64,000 nucleotides of DNA from Micromonospora sp. LH3U1 (GCF_028475105.1 NZ_CP116936.1:2727501-2791500), one strand, 5' to 3'. Shown: positions 42,094-50,960, counted from the stretch's first letter. Made by a program: numbers and translations. The notes: generated by a model not told the origin, from the letters alone.

Positions 42094-42750
42094 TCACGAT
42101 CCAGTCCGTCCGGCGCTGGCCAGCTCGAACGCGCGGAAGAGGGAACGGGCCTCGAACTGCAGCTGACCCGAGTCTGCCCGTGCGATCCGCCTGACGTCGC
42201 CGGTGATGCCGGTGATGCCGCCTCCGCGGATGCGCAACGTCAGGCAGCCGTTGGGGCTCGACATGCTCGACTCGCCTTTCGCCCTGGACAGATGAGCCGC
42301 AGCGTCCAGCTCTGCGTCGAGGTCGGACAGCGTTCGCCAGGTGTCGCGCAGCCACGTGTACTCGTCAACGTCCCGATCGGGGATCCCGTCGAGCGGCTCC
42401 TGATCGGGCGATGCAGGACCTCTCTTTTCCGCCTGCAGACGAAGGAGAGCCGCCAATTCGAGGGCAGCCTGCACGGCGGCGGTGTACGCCTCGAAGAGCG
42501 CATCGGCGAACCCGCTGGGGCCGAGCCGGCTGCGCCAGTCGTGAGCGATCGTGACAGCGGAGACGTTTCGCTGGGTGTCGACCATGACACGGACGGAGCC
42601 GGTCTGGTCCGCCCCGGAGCACTCCTCGGGTCGCAGCTCACGTCCCGCCTCGCGCAGCGCACGATTGGCCTGCTCACGCAGGGCGGGATCGTCGCCCAGG
42701 AAGTCCAGACTCGCCAGTTGGAGGCGTTGATGGCGGCTGCCCTGCTGCAT
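42094..42750 (-). CDS. YbaB/EbfC-like protein of a type VII secretion gene set
   Basis: 218 aa. The central GSVRVMVDTQRNVSAVTIAH and FADALFEAYTAAVQAALELAA follow the YbaB/EbfC DNA-binding fold often encoded next to WXG100 genes in Micromonospora and Streptomyces. The C-terminal 75 residues (DLDAELDAAAHLSRAKGE onward) are an added domain. First gene of the three-gene run, 9 bp before the EspC-like gene. Confidence 0.65.
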   Translation of the reverse strand: MQQGSRHQRLQLASLDFLGDDPALREQANRALREAGRELRPEECSGADQTGSVRVMVDTQRNVSAVTIAHDWRSRLGPSGFADALFEAYTAAVQAALELAALLRLQAEKRGPASPDQEPLDGIPDRDVDEYTWLRDTWRTLSDLDAELDAAAHLSRAKGESSMSSPNGCLTLRIRGGGITGITGDVRRIARADSGQLQFEARSLFRAFELASAGRTGS

Positions 42751-43520
42751 TCGCCCCCACGGCTTCCTGCTCGGTCAACGCTTTCCGTGATGCGCCCGCC
42801 ACGGCGAGGTAGGACCACGGTACGTGAATGACCAAGATCCGGGGGACCCCGGGCGCTGGGCTGGACGTCTCGCCGCGGCGACACGATGTCGCGGCAGAGA
42901 TACCCCGGGGACCGCGCTGAACCCCCTGTTCCGGGGCGGCGTCGAGGGGTCTCCCGTCGCGTGAGGTTGTGCTGACCGAGGAAGGGCTGCCACAGATCCG
43001 GTCAGCAGCCGTTTATGACCTGTGCACGTTCTTCCGTACCCGGTTGGGCACGTTGGCCCTTACGCCGACACCCGGTCAAGACCAGCGAGGGCGATGACGA
43101 GGCTGGCGCTTGGATCGGTGGCGAACTGCGCGCTCCCGAGGAGCAGGGTTGGCTCGCGTTCCGCAGATGCCCGACCGCTTGCCGAGGCTGTCCTCCGGGC
43201 ACCCTGGGCCGAGTTCCTGACACGGCGGTCGAGATGGTGTGAGGCTGAACGGCAACCCGGAACAGCTAAGTTCAGCGGGCTTCCAAGACCTTGCAGCCAG
43301 CCTGACGGACGCCTCCTTCGGCCCAGGTGGTCAGGTATCGGGCGCAGGCCGCGACGACGGGCGCGATCTGTACTAGCGGGATTCCTCATCTGGAAGCCAA
43401 CGGAGGATCAGCCTGGCGAGGCTCGTTTCTCGCCTCCGCACTGAACTCTTGGTGGATTCCAAGGAGAGATGCATTCACACTGGAGCCTTAAATGGGTGGT
43501 TGGTGAAGGGGTTGAGGCCC
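42751..43520. other. 770-bp divergent gap, no gene seen
   Basis: It separates the type VII set from the first Bell/NLR pair. Codon patterns are not gene-like. The last 80 bp must carry the promoter and ribosome site (GAAGGGG, about 43505) of the Bell-type gene. Confidence 0.45.
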
Positions 43521-43883
43521 GTGTCGAACGTGGAGTTGATCGTGGCGGCGTTGGGTGCGGGCGCGACGGCCGGATTGACGGACACTGCGTCGCTGGCGGT
43601 GCAGGACGCCTACGCTGGGCTGAAGCGAGTGTTGCGGCCATGGATGCACGGGGAGGCGCGGCAGGCGTTGGAGGCGGACGAAACCGAGCCGGAGGTATGG
43701 GACGCCCGGATTGGCCAGGAGCTGATTAGCTCGGGCGCTGCTGAGGAGGAGGAGATTCTGGCCGCAGCCCGTCGGCTGCTTGCCATGGCAGGCCTGCAGA
43801 CGGGGGGGAAATATCAGGTGGACGCCTCGCAGGCCAAGGGTGTGCAGATCGGTGACGGCAACACCCAGACCAACAACTTCTAA
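43521..43883 (+). CDS. Bell-type effector-like protein with C-terminal RHIM-like amyloid motif (copy 1)
   Basis: 120 aa from GTG 43521 (in-frame GTG 43503 and ATG 43449 are alternatives). An all-helical N-terminal domain begins VELIVAALGAGATAGLTDTA with DAYAGLKRVLRPWM. This is the pattern I associate with the Bell domain of bacterial amyloid-signalling partners. Residues 107-120 form a C-terminal RHIM-like motif, GVQIGDGNTQTNNF. The stop overlaps the ATG of the NLR (TAATG), which carries a related motif at its N terminus. Expected action, from the described BASS systems: the NLR oligomerises, templates the motif as amyloid, and the Bell domain acts, probably as a membrane or cell-death effector. 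Inferred, not shown. Confidence 0.75.
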   Translation: MSNVELIVAALGAGATAGLTDTASLAVQDAYAGLKRVLRPWMHGEARQALEADETEPEVWDARIGQELISSGAAEEEEILAAARRLLAMAGLQTGGKYQVDASQAKGVQIGDGNTQTNNF

Positions 43884-46800
43884 TGGGTGGCACGCGAGCG
43901 GACGCTGGCAGCAGAGGTCCGATGGATCCGCAATGGTTGGATGCCTCGCGGGCTCAGGGACTTCTTGTCGGCGCCTACGGCATACAGCACAACCACTTCT
44001 ACGCCGGCACGTCCATCACGTGGCCACACCGGGTCGGTGTCCTTCCGCCGCTTGCGGATTGCCGACAGCTGCGATCCGTGGACGGCCAACTGGCCACAGC
44101 GGCCGCCGGTGGGCAAACCGTCGTGGTGTGTCAGGTCCTCACCGGCCTCGGCGGGGTAGGCAAGACTCAGCTTGCCGCCGCCCTCGCCCACGGAGCTTGG
44201 AGAGAGCAGACAGTCGACTTGCTCGTCTGGGTGACCGCCACCTCGCGCTCCAGCACCCTCAGCGTCTACGCCCATGCCGGCAGGGACGTCACCGGCATCG
44301 AAGACTCCGACCCTGATCAAGCTGCTGCACGGTTCCTCGGCTGGCTCGCCGAGACCGACCGACGATGGCTGATCGTCCTGGACGATCTCACCAACCCAGC
44401 CGACCTGAGGGGGCTCTGGCCACCCGATAACGCCGTTGGACGCACCGTGGTAACGACACGACGCCGCGACGCCGCCCTGACCGCAGGCCGGCACGTCATC
44501 GAAGTCAGCCTGTTCACAGCTGACGAGGCCCGCGACTACCTGCGCCATAAACTTGGCGATGACCTCCACCTCCTCCGCGAAGCCGACGATCTTGCCGCTG
44601 ACCTCGGCTATCTACCCCTCGCCTTGGCCCAGGCCGCCGCCTATATGCTCGACCGCCGTCTTGCCTGCGCCGACTATCGCGTTCGTCTGGCCGACCGCCG
44701 TCGTAACCTCTCCGAACTCGTTCCCGAACCCGGCGCGCTGCCCGATGAGCACCAGCAGACCCTGGACGCAACCTGGTCGCTCTCGATTGAGTTGGCCGAT
44801 CGGCTCCATCCCGCTGGCCTGGCGCGGCCGCTGCTGCAGCTGGCGGCGATGCTGGATCCTAACGGCGTCCCAGCCGAGCTGTTCACCAGCGACGTGGTGC
44901 TCGAGTTCCTCGCCGACCGGCGGCAGACCGACATGGATGCCGAACCGAGAGCGCCGCAGGATCGGCCAGTGGACTCGTACGACGCGCGCGACGCCCTCGC
45001 TAACCTCCACCGGCTTAGCCTTGTCACCTCGGACAGCTCCGCGCTCAGCGTGCGCGTGCATGCAATAGTTCAACGAGCCGCCCGCGAGGCCCTATCTCCT
45101 GACCAGAGGGAAGGCTTGGTCAACATCGCCGCGGACGGGCTGTACGCCATCTGGACGCAGATCGAGCCTGACCAGCAATTGGCCCAGCTGCTGCGGTCCA
45201 ATACCGCATCGATCCAAACCCACGCAGAGGATCCCCTTCGGAACACCCTTGGCGGCATTCATCCCGTGTTATTCCAAGCGGGAAACAGCCTCGGCCGGAC
45301 GGGACAGGTTACGGCTGCGCTCGACTACTTCACCCGGCTGTACGCGACTGCCCATCACCGCCTCGGTCCCGACCACCGCGACACGCTGATCGCCCGCAGC
45401 AGCATCGGCCGCTGGCGGGCACCAGCTGACGCAGTACCAGCCCTCGATCAGCTGCTTCCCGAGTTGGCGCGGGTGCTCGGCCCCGACCACCCCGACACCC
45501 TGATCGCCCGCAGCAACCTCGCCCGCTCGCGGAGCGAGGCGGGGGATCTATCCGGTGCTGTGGCCGCCTACGAGAAGTTGCTTCCCGACCTGGTGCGGGT
45601 GTTCGGCCCCGACCACCCCGATACACTGACAGCACGCAATAACGTTGCGGCTGTTCAGGGCCAGTCGGGGGATCCGGCCAGTGCCGTGATCGCCTACGAG
45701 CAGCTGCTCGCCGACCGGCTTCGGGTACTCAGCTCCGACCACCCCGATACCCTGATGACTCGCGTCAACCTTGCCCGCTGGCGAGGTGAGGCGGGGGATC
45801 CGGCCGGTGCTGTGGCTGCCTTCGATCAGCTGCTTCCCGAGTTGGCGCGGGTGCTCGGCCCCGACTACCCCTACACCCTGGCCGCCCGCAGCAATCTTGC
45901 GGCCATGCGAGGCAAGGCAGGGGATTCGGCCGACGCTGTAGCAGCCTACGCGCAAGTGATCCCAGACCTGGTGCGGGTGCTCGGCGCTGACCACACCGAC
46001 ACGCTGAACGCCCGCGGCAACCTCGCCCACTCGCTTGGGGAGACCAGGGGCCCAGCAGATGCTGTGATCGCCTACGAGCAGCTGCTCGCCGACCGGCTTC
46101 GGGTACTCAGCTCCGACCACCCCGATACCCTGATGACTCGCGTCAACCTTGCCCGCTGGCGAGGTGAGGCGGGGGATCCGGCCGGTGCTGTGGCCGCCCT
46201 CGAGCAGTGGCTTCCTGACTTGGTGCGAGTGTTCGGCTCCGACCACCCCCACGCTCTGACCGCTCGTAATGACTTTTCCCGCTGGCTCGATGAGACCGGG
46301 GATCCGGCCGGCGCCGGGACCGCCTACGAGCAGTTGGTTCCTGACCTGGCGCGGGTGTTCGGCTCCGACCACCCTCGTACCCTGACCGCTTGCGGCAACG
46401 TTGCCGGCTGCCTGGCCCGGACCGGAGATCCGGCCGGCGCCAGGGACCTTTACGAGCAGTTGATCCCTGACTTGGTGCGGGTGCTCGGCTCCGGCCACCC
46501 CGACACCCTGACCGTCCGCAACAACCTGGCCGGCTGTCTGGGGCGGACTGAGGATCCGGCCGGCGCCAGGGACCTTTACGAGCAGTTGGTCCCTGACTTG
46601 GTGCGGGTACTCGGCCGTGGCCACCCCGACACCCTGACCGCCCGCAACAACCTAGCTCACTGGCGAGCTCGGGCCGGGGATTCGGCTGGGGCTGTAGCCG
46701 CCTACGAGCAGTTGCTCCCGGATCTGGTGCGGGTGCTCGGCCGCGGCCACCCCGACACCCTTACCGTCCGCGGCAACCTCGCCGGCTGGCGTGCCGAGGG

Positions 46801-46933
46801 CGGGGACCCAGCTGGGGCTGTAGCCGCCTACGAGGAGCTGCTTCCGGATCTGGTGCGAGTGCTTGGCCTCGACCACCCCTATGCGCTGCGAATTCGGACC
46901 GACCTGGCCTACTGGCGTCGGCGGACTGGTTGA
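43883..46933 (+). CDS. NLR-type STAND protein: RHIM-like motif, NB-ARC, TPR repeats (copy 1)
   Basis: 1016 aa. Residues 26-39 (GLLVGAYGIQHNHF) form a RHIM-like motif matching the partner's C terminus. WPHRVGVLPPLADC links to an NB-ARC ATPase: P-loop GLGGVGKT (88-95), Walker B WLIVLDD (162-168), TTRRRDAAL (191-199) and GLPL-type GYLPLALAQ (242-250). A winged-helix region contains HAIVQRAARE. From about residue 494 to the end there are 12 to 13 TPR units of 42 residues (consensus near GPDHPDTLTARNNLAxWRG). It probably senses an invader or stress through the TPRs and triggers the neighbouring Bell protein. Confidence 0.88.
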   Translation: MGGTRADAGSRGPMDPQWLDASRAQGLLVGAYGIQHNHFYAGTSITWPHRVGVLPPLADCRQLRSVDGQLATAAAGGQTVVVCQVLTGLGGVGKTQLAAALAHGAWREQTVDLLVWVTATSRSSTLSVYAHAGRDVTGIEDSDPDQAAARFLGWLAETDRRWLIVLDDLTNPADLRGLWPPDNAVGRTVVTTRRRDAALTAGRHVIEVSLFTADEARDYLRHKLGDDLHLLREADDLAADLGYLPLALAQAAAYMLDRRLACADYRVRLADRRRNLSELVPEPGALPDEHQQTLDATWSLSIELADRLHPAGLARPLLQLAAMLDPNGVPAELFTSDVVLEFLADRRQTDMDAEPRAPQDRPVDSYDARDALANLHRLSLVTSDSSALSVRVHAIVQRAAREALSPDQREGLVNIAADGLYAIWTQIEPDQQLAQLLRSNTASIQTHAEDPLRNTLGGIHPVLFQAGNSLGRTGQVTAALDYFTRLYATAHHRLGPDHRDTLIARSSIGRWRAPADAVPALDQLLPELARVLGPDHPDTLIARSNLARSRSEAGDLSGAVAAYEKLLPDLVRVFGPDHPDTLTARNNVAAVQGQSGDPASAVIAYEQLLADRLRVLSSDHPDTLMTRVNLARWRGEAGDPAGAVAAFDQLLPELARVLGPDYPYTLAARSNLAAMRGKAGDSADAVAAYAQVIPDLVRVLGADHTDTLNARGNLAHSLGETRGPADAVIAYEQLLADRLRVLSSDHPDTLMTRVNLARWRGEAGDPAGAVAALEQWLPDLVRVFGSDHPHALTARNDFSRWLDETGDPAGAGTAYEQLVPDLARVFGSDHPRTLTACGNVAGCLARTGDPAGARDLYEQLIPDLVRVLGSGHPDTLTVRNNLAGCLGRTEDPAGARDLYEQLVPDLVRVLGRGHPDTLTARNNLAHWRARAGDSAGAVAAYEQLLPDLVRVLGRGHPDTLTVRGNLAGWRAEGGDPAGAVAAYEELLPDLVRVLGLDHPYALRIRTDLAYWRRRTG
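45362..46930 (+). repeat. 126-bp tandem coding repeats (TPR array)
   Basis: About 12.5 units encode 42-residue TPRs. Two 131-bp blocks, 45686-45816 and 46064-46194, read identically and are exactly 378 bp (three units) apart, a sign of recent recombination inside the array. Confidence 0.85.
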
Positions 46934-46949
46934 CCGGTCAGTCTTCCTG

Positions 46950-47176
46950 TGATCCCGGCGCAAAGGATCGATGGGCGTCTTGTCTCGCGGACACGTCTCG
47001 CCGAACAGGGTGGCTTTGCGCCACATCATGTAGTGCTCGGCCGTGGCGAAGCGCAGCCCGTCGATGGTGAACGGTGCCGACTACCACTGACTCAACCAAC
47101 AGGCCCCGATTCCGCCGTCGCGTTGCGGCTGGTGGCCCCAGAAGCACAGGATCTTCACCTGGGTGACCGAACGCAT
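46950..47176 (-). pseudogene. NADAR (YbiA-like) domain relic with an in-frame TAG
   Basis: Starting at ATG 47176 the frame reads VKILCFWGHQPQRDGGIGAC then LSQW, a TAG at 47083-47081, then SAPFTIDGLRFATAEHYMMW and RKATLFGE. This is the N-terminal half of a NADAR N-glycosidase (family pattern FWGH, SQWWpapF, EHYMM). The TAG stands where Trp (TGG) is expected, and the domain is cut off after LFGE. A dead gene is most likely. Confidence 0.75.
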
Positions 47177-47545
47177 CTCGCCGATCAGTTCGGCGAGGCT
47201 GCTCGGCTGTCTGGGAGCGGCCGGCGGGCCAGAAGATCTTGTCGCTGATGTGCAGACATCCCGTCCGGTGCCTGAGGCCGTCCAGCCACCAGGAGACGGT
47301 TCGTTCGTCACCACCGCCGGTGGTCAGTAAGGTGCGTACGACGTTGGTTGCGTCCTCCTTGGTGAGCGGGTCGGGTAGCCGACCGGATCGTACGTAGTCG
47401 AAGTAGTCCGCGGCGGCGACGCCGACGTTCGTCTAACGCTCGCGTACGGCGTTCGTGACCCGTGCGGCGGTGGCGAGGGCTATGGCATCGCCGACCTCGG
47501 CGAGTAGTTCATCGGCTGGAGCGAGTCCGGCCCGCAGCTCACCCG
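47177..47545 (-). pseudogene. Degraded hypothetical gene upstream of the NADAR relic
   Basis: A coding-like stretch on the minus strand reads LAPADELLAEVGDAIALATA, then VRER, a TAG (47435-47433), then DYFDYVRSGRLPDPLTKEDA and WWLDGLRHRTGCLHISDKIF before it loses frame near 47220. The family is not recognised. In-frame stop and frame loss mark it as decayed, like its NADAR neighbour. Confidence 0.55.
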
Positions 47546-47709
47546 ACAACGGAACGGCCCCGACCACTATCAGGATCGGGGCCGTTCGATGCATTAGGAA
47601 CTCGCCAGCCAGCCCTCACTGGCCAAGTCAGCGGTGGCCGCCTGACCCGTTTGTTAACAGATTTGGGTGCACTCGCGAATGCACAATCGACGCTACGGGA
47701 GAGCGCCCG

Positions 47710-47715
47710 TAGCTT
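47710..47715 (+). promoter_or_regulatory. -10 element (TAGCTT), leaderless
   Basis: TAGCTT stands 7 nt before GTG 47723, the likely first codon of the methylase gene. Confidence 0.5.
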
Positions 47716-47722
47716 CGTCCCC

Positions 47723-49838
47723 GTGAGTGAATCTACCGCTACGGTTTCCCAGGCCAGGCTCGCGCAACTCGCTGGCGTCGCACGAGCGGCGGTCACGCAG
47801 TGGCGCACCAGGCACACCGACTTCCCGAAGCCTGTCGACGCCGGCGGTGGCCTACGGCTCGCCGACGTCATCGCCTGGCTTGACACGCGGCCTGTACCCG
47901 CCGATCGCCGGGGATCGGACGAGGCTGACGGCGTCACCTACGGTGACCGGGTGAGGCGCCGGCTCCTGGCCGCCGAAGAACCCGCTCGAAATCGGGTCCA
48001 CGAACTTGCGGCGCTGGGCACCGAGTTCGGCGGCAACGCGGTCCGGGCCGAGTATCTTTACCTGCTGCTCTGCCTGACGTATTTGCGCTTGTACGACCAC
48101 GACCGCTGGTCACGACTGACACGCAGCGTGCCGCCGGACGGCGACCCGGGCATGGCCTGGCGGCTGCTGCACCGTGTCGTGGCGCTGGTCGACGAGTCAT
48201 TGGCCGCTCCGGACGTGCTGAGTACCTCGGAGGCGCCACCGACCAGGCTGCGGCCCCGTTCGTTCGAGCCGGTCCGCAAGGTCATCGCACTCGTTGCGGG
48301 CCTCGGCCCCGCCGACTTCGCTCGGCTCCGCGCCGCATACCTGCGGCAGGTGACCATTGATGGCGACGTCATCTCGACACATCTCGACACCCCAAGGCGT
48401 CGCCCGGACCATGGTCGCGCTCCTGGCCGGCACCCCGGTCGACGGCGACGCCTTGATCTACGACCCGTTCGCCCGCTTCGGCGAACTGCCGGCCGAGTTC
48501 ATCCGTACCGCCGGCGACGCGGCCGCGATGGTTGGCGGCAACCTGGCCGCAGTGCGGGTTCGCGCGGAGCATCCCGACGCGGCCGAGCTCCGGCTGGCCG
48601 GTATGTGGTTAGCGGCGTCCGGGACGCCAGCCGAACTCGCCGTGGCACCGGCGCCGACGCCCGTCGGGGCAACCTTCGTACTGACCAACCCGCCGTTCGG
48701 CAAGCACGTTGAAGACGCATGGCTGCGGTACTGCGTCGACTCGCTCACTGAGGAGGGACGGGCAGGGGTCCTCATGCCGTACAGCGCCGGTTTCGCCAGC
48801 AAGGCGACGATGCGCCGAGAGCTGGTGGATCAAGGTGTGCTCATCGCCGTCGTGGCGCTACCGGCCCGGTTGTTCTCGAACACCAGGGTCGGTGTGTGCA
48901 TCTGGCTACTGCGGCGGCCCACGGGACGACCCGCTGCAGTGCGGTTCGTCGACGCCCGCCATCGTGGCCGGGCGAGGGGCCTGCACATCGAGTTTGACGC
49001 GACAGACGTCGCGGGCATCGTGGCTGCAGTAACGGCAGAGGACCAGGCCGAATGCAGCGTCCTGGCGACCCCCGAGGAAATCCAGGCCCGGGGGTACTCA
49101 CTACATCCGCCGGAGTACCAGGACCGCATGTTCATGCGGTCGACGGCGGACGTGGCACGCGCGGAACTGGAGGCGCTGGCGACCAAGGTCAACCTACCTT
49201 CGTACACGACCGGCAGTGGCTGGCCCGGTCGCCCACTGAACGAACTTTGCGATGTCCGCAGCGGGGTGCCGCACCGGTCGTTGACCGCAGCGGTCGCCCG
49301 CGCTGGAACCGCGGGGGTGATCGTGCCGGTCGTGCACCCGCGGCATTTGCGCAGCGGGGTCGTCGAAGCGGCCGACGCCCCGTTGGCCGAGGCCGGGTCG
49401 CTGGAGAAGTACCGGCTGCGCACCGGTGACGTGCTCTGGGTGCGCACCGGCGCCATGGGCCAGGCTGCGCTGGTCGGCGACGCGGAGTCCGGCTGGCTGC
49501 CGCACACCAACCTGCTCCGGCTGTGTGTCATCGACTTGGATGCGCTGGATCCGGCCTACTTGCTGGCATTCCTGTTGCAGCCCGCCGTGCTGGCCCGCAT
49601 CCGCGAGCGGTCTGTCCGGTCGGTCACCACTTCGATCAGCAAAGGCGTCCTCGGTGAACTTGTGATGCCGCTGCCGCCCCTTGCCGCGCAGCGGGACATT
49701 CTCGCCGCGCTCGCCGCGCTCGACGAGAATGCGGCCTCGCTGCAACGCCGCCTACATGCCGTGCACGCTGCCCAGCCGGTCTTCGGCCAGCATCTAATCG
49801 ACGGCACCGTCGTCCTGACAGAAAGGGAAGCCCCGTGA
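47723..49838 (+). pseudogene. HTH / N6-adenine methylase / specificity fusion, out of frame through a 10-bp duplication
   Basis: About 700 codons in two frames. The first frame (47723 to about 48380) has an N-terminal HTH (ARLAQLAGVARAAVTQWRTR) and the helical HsdM N-terminal domain. The second (about 48391-49838) has TPQGVARTMVALL, a motif I-like DPFARFGEL, the catalytic NPPF (48688-48699), then one HsdS-like target recognition domain (SLEKYRLRTGDVLWVRTGAM, STSISKG-type ending TTSISKGVLGELVMPLPPLA) and a coiled coil. Removing one copy of ATCTCGACAC (48371-48390) joins the frames perfectly as DVISTPQGVA. The second part might be made alone from ATG 48357. No HsdR gene is near. Confidence 0.85.
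48371..48390 (+). repeat. Exact 10-bp tandem duplication in the methylase gene
   Basis: ATCTCGACAC occurs twice without a gap. Ten is not a multiple of three, so copy number 1 is in frame and copy number 2 is not. Slippage between the copies would switch the gene. Confidence 0.95.
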
Positions 49839-50059
49839 ACCGCTCCGGCACGATCCACATGTGGATCCTGGTCGTGGGTCTCGCCTCGCTCGTCGCGGCC
49901 CTCGTGACGGCGATGCTGAAGAACAGCCTTGGCGCGCCAGTTGCCGAAGCCGTGCTGTCCGCCGGGATGGCGTTCGGGGGCGCTTTCGGCCTGGGCCTCG
50001 GCATCCTCGGCGCACTGCAACAATCCCGGTTCAGGAGCACCCGCCGCGGGTCGAGGTGA
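49835..50059 (+). CDS. Small two-helix membrane protein coupled to the methylase
   Basis: 74 aa. GTG 49835 overlaps the methylase stop (GTGA). Two hydrophobic helices (HMWILVVGLASLVAALVTAM and AVLSAGMAFGGAFGLGLGIL) are followed by a basic tail. No family recognised. Coupling suggests joint function or only shared translation. Confidence 0.6.
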   Translation: MNRSGTIHMWILVVGLASLVAALVTAMLKNSLGAPVAEAVLSAGMAFGGAFGLGLGILGALQQSRFRSTRRGSR

Positions 50060-50181
50060 CGCAGCAGACAGCGGAATGCTTGCGGTGATGGCCAGCTCGG
50101 TGGCCCGGGCGGAACGCCAAGCTGCGCCAGCACCCGCTTCCGCACGACGCAGGGACAGCGGGCACCGGCATCGGGTTCATG

Positions 50182-50320
50182 CCCCCGTTTACCTCGGAAA
50201 CCCGGTCCAAGCAGTGGCCATCAGTGACAAGCAACGATCACGGCCAGGTGGCGTTCGTGCAGCTAGGTGCAAGAATCCGACGACCAATGACAAGCCTAAG
50301 GCCGTGACTGTCGGTAAGAG
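50182..50320 (+). repeat. Dispersed intergenic repeat, copy A
   Basis: 139 bp starting CCCCCGTTTACC and ending TCGGTAAGAG. It shares with copies B (53963) and C (58960) a mid block near GTGACAxGC and an end block near GACAAGCCTAAGGCCGTGAC. The right end abuts an ISAs1 relic at the codons for GNQPT, so the boundary is sharp. Confidence 0.75.
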
Positions 50321-50645
50321 CGTACAGGTGGGCTGGTTGCCTTTGACGATAGAACCCAGTGGACACCGTGCTGTGCGAGGGTGCTGTGCGAGGTAGGTGA
50401 CGTGTTCGCTTTGGCAGTGCAGAGCGTTCGCTGTAACGACACCGGTGAGGGCCGTCGATCTGGTCGAGTAACGGCGCGGAGCAGGTGATCTCGTTGGTCT
50501 TGGCGTCGACGTCGGTGCTGGCCAGGACGGCGCCGTTGCCTCGGTCGCAGGCGGTCAAGACGTGTCGAACGGCGTTGTGGGCGGTGCGGGAGCCGCAGAT
50601 GCTCTTGCCGTCGACGGCGATCGCACGTCTCTGGCCGGCTGCGGG
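50321..50645 (-). pseudogene. ISAs1-family transposase relic
   Basis: The minus strand reads RAIAVDGKSICGSRT, HVLTACDRGNGAVLASTDVD and AKTNEITCSAPLLDQID in one frame. It continues after a shift as LTGVVTANALHCQSEHVTYL and IVKGNQPT. These match the DDE core of ISAs1 (H-repeat type) transposases. It is cut at both ends, on the left exactly at repeat copy A. Non-functional. Positions 50646-50960 hold nothing I recognise. Confidence 0.85.
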
Positions 50646-50960
50646 TGCGGAAGCCCAGCGGCCAGCCACACGGCGATCACCGAGGTCGGCCGGTCGGCGT
50701 CCAGTGGCCGGACGTAAGGGCCTGAAACGTCGACCCGAATCAAGCATGACAAATGCCCCGGGTGCAAGGAGCCCGGGGCCCTCCGCATCGCATCGCCGAG
50801 CGCGGCCCGCCACACTCCGCGACATTCACGACCGGTGCCGCCGCTACCAGCGCCCAGCTCGCTGTCCGACAGAGTGGAGGGCCTTACGTCCGATACCATG
50901 TGCCGTCCAAGCGACGGATGCTCGCGGGGGACGCGGTGTACGGAAGGATTTATCAGCCGG

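Noticed and set aside
45362..46930. Regular 126-bp repeats that could be mistaken for a CRISPR array or minisatellite
   Set aside because: They are in frame throughout the NLR gene and encode TPR units; there are no unique spacers. No CRISPR array was seen in the window.
47081..47083. TAG read as an amino acid (suppression or pyrrolysine) in the NADAR relic
   Set aside because: The domain is also truncated and its neighbour has lost frame, so decay explains it without recoding.
50646..50960. Extra transposase domain upstream of the ISAs1 relic
   Set aside because: Translations in all frames give no recognisable ISAs1 N-terminal sequence.
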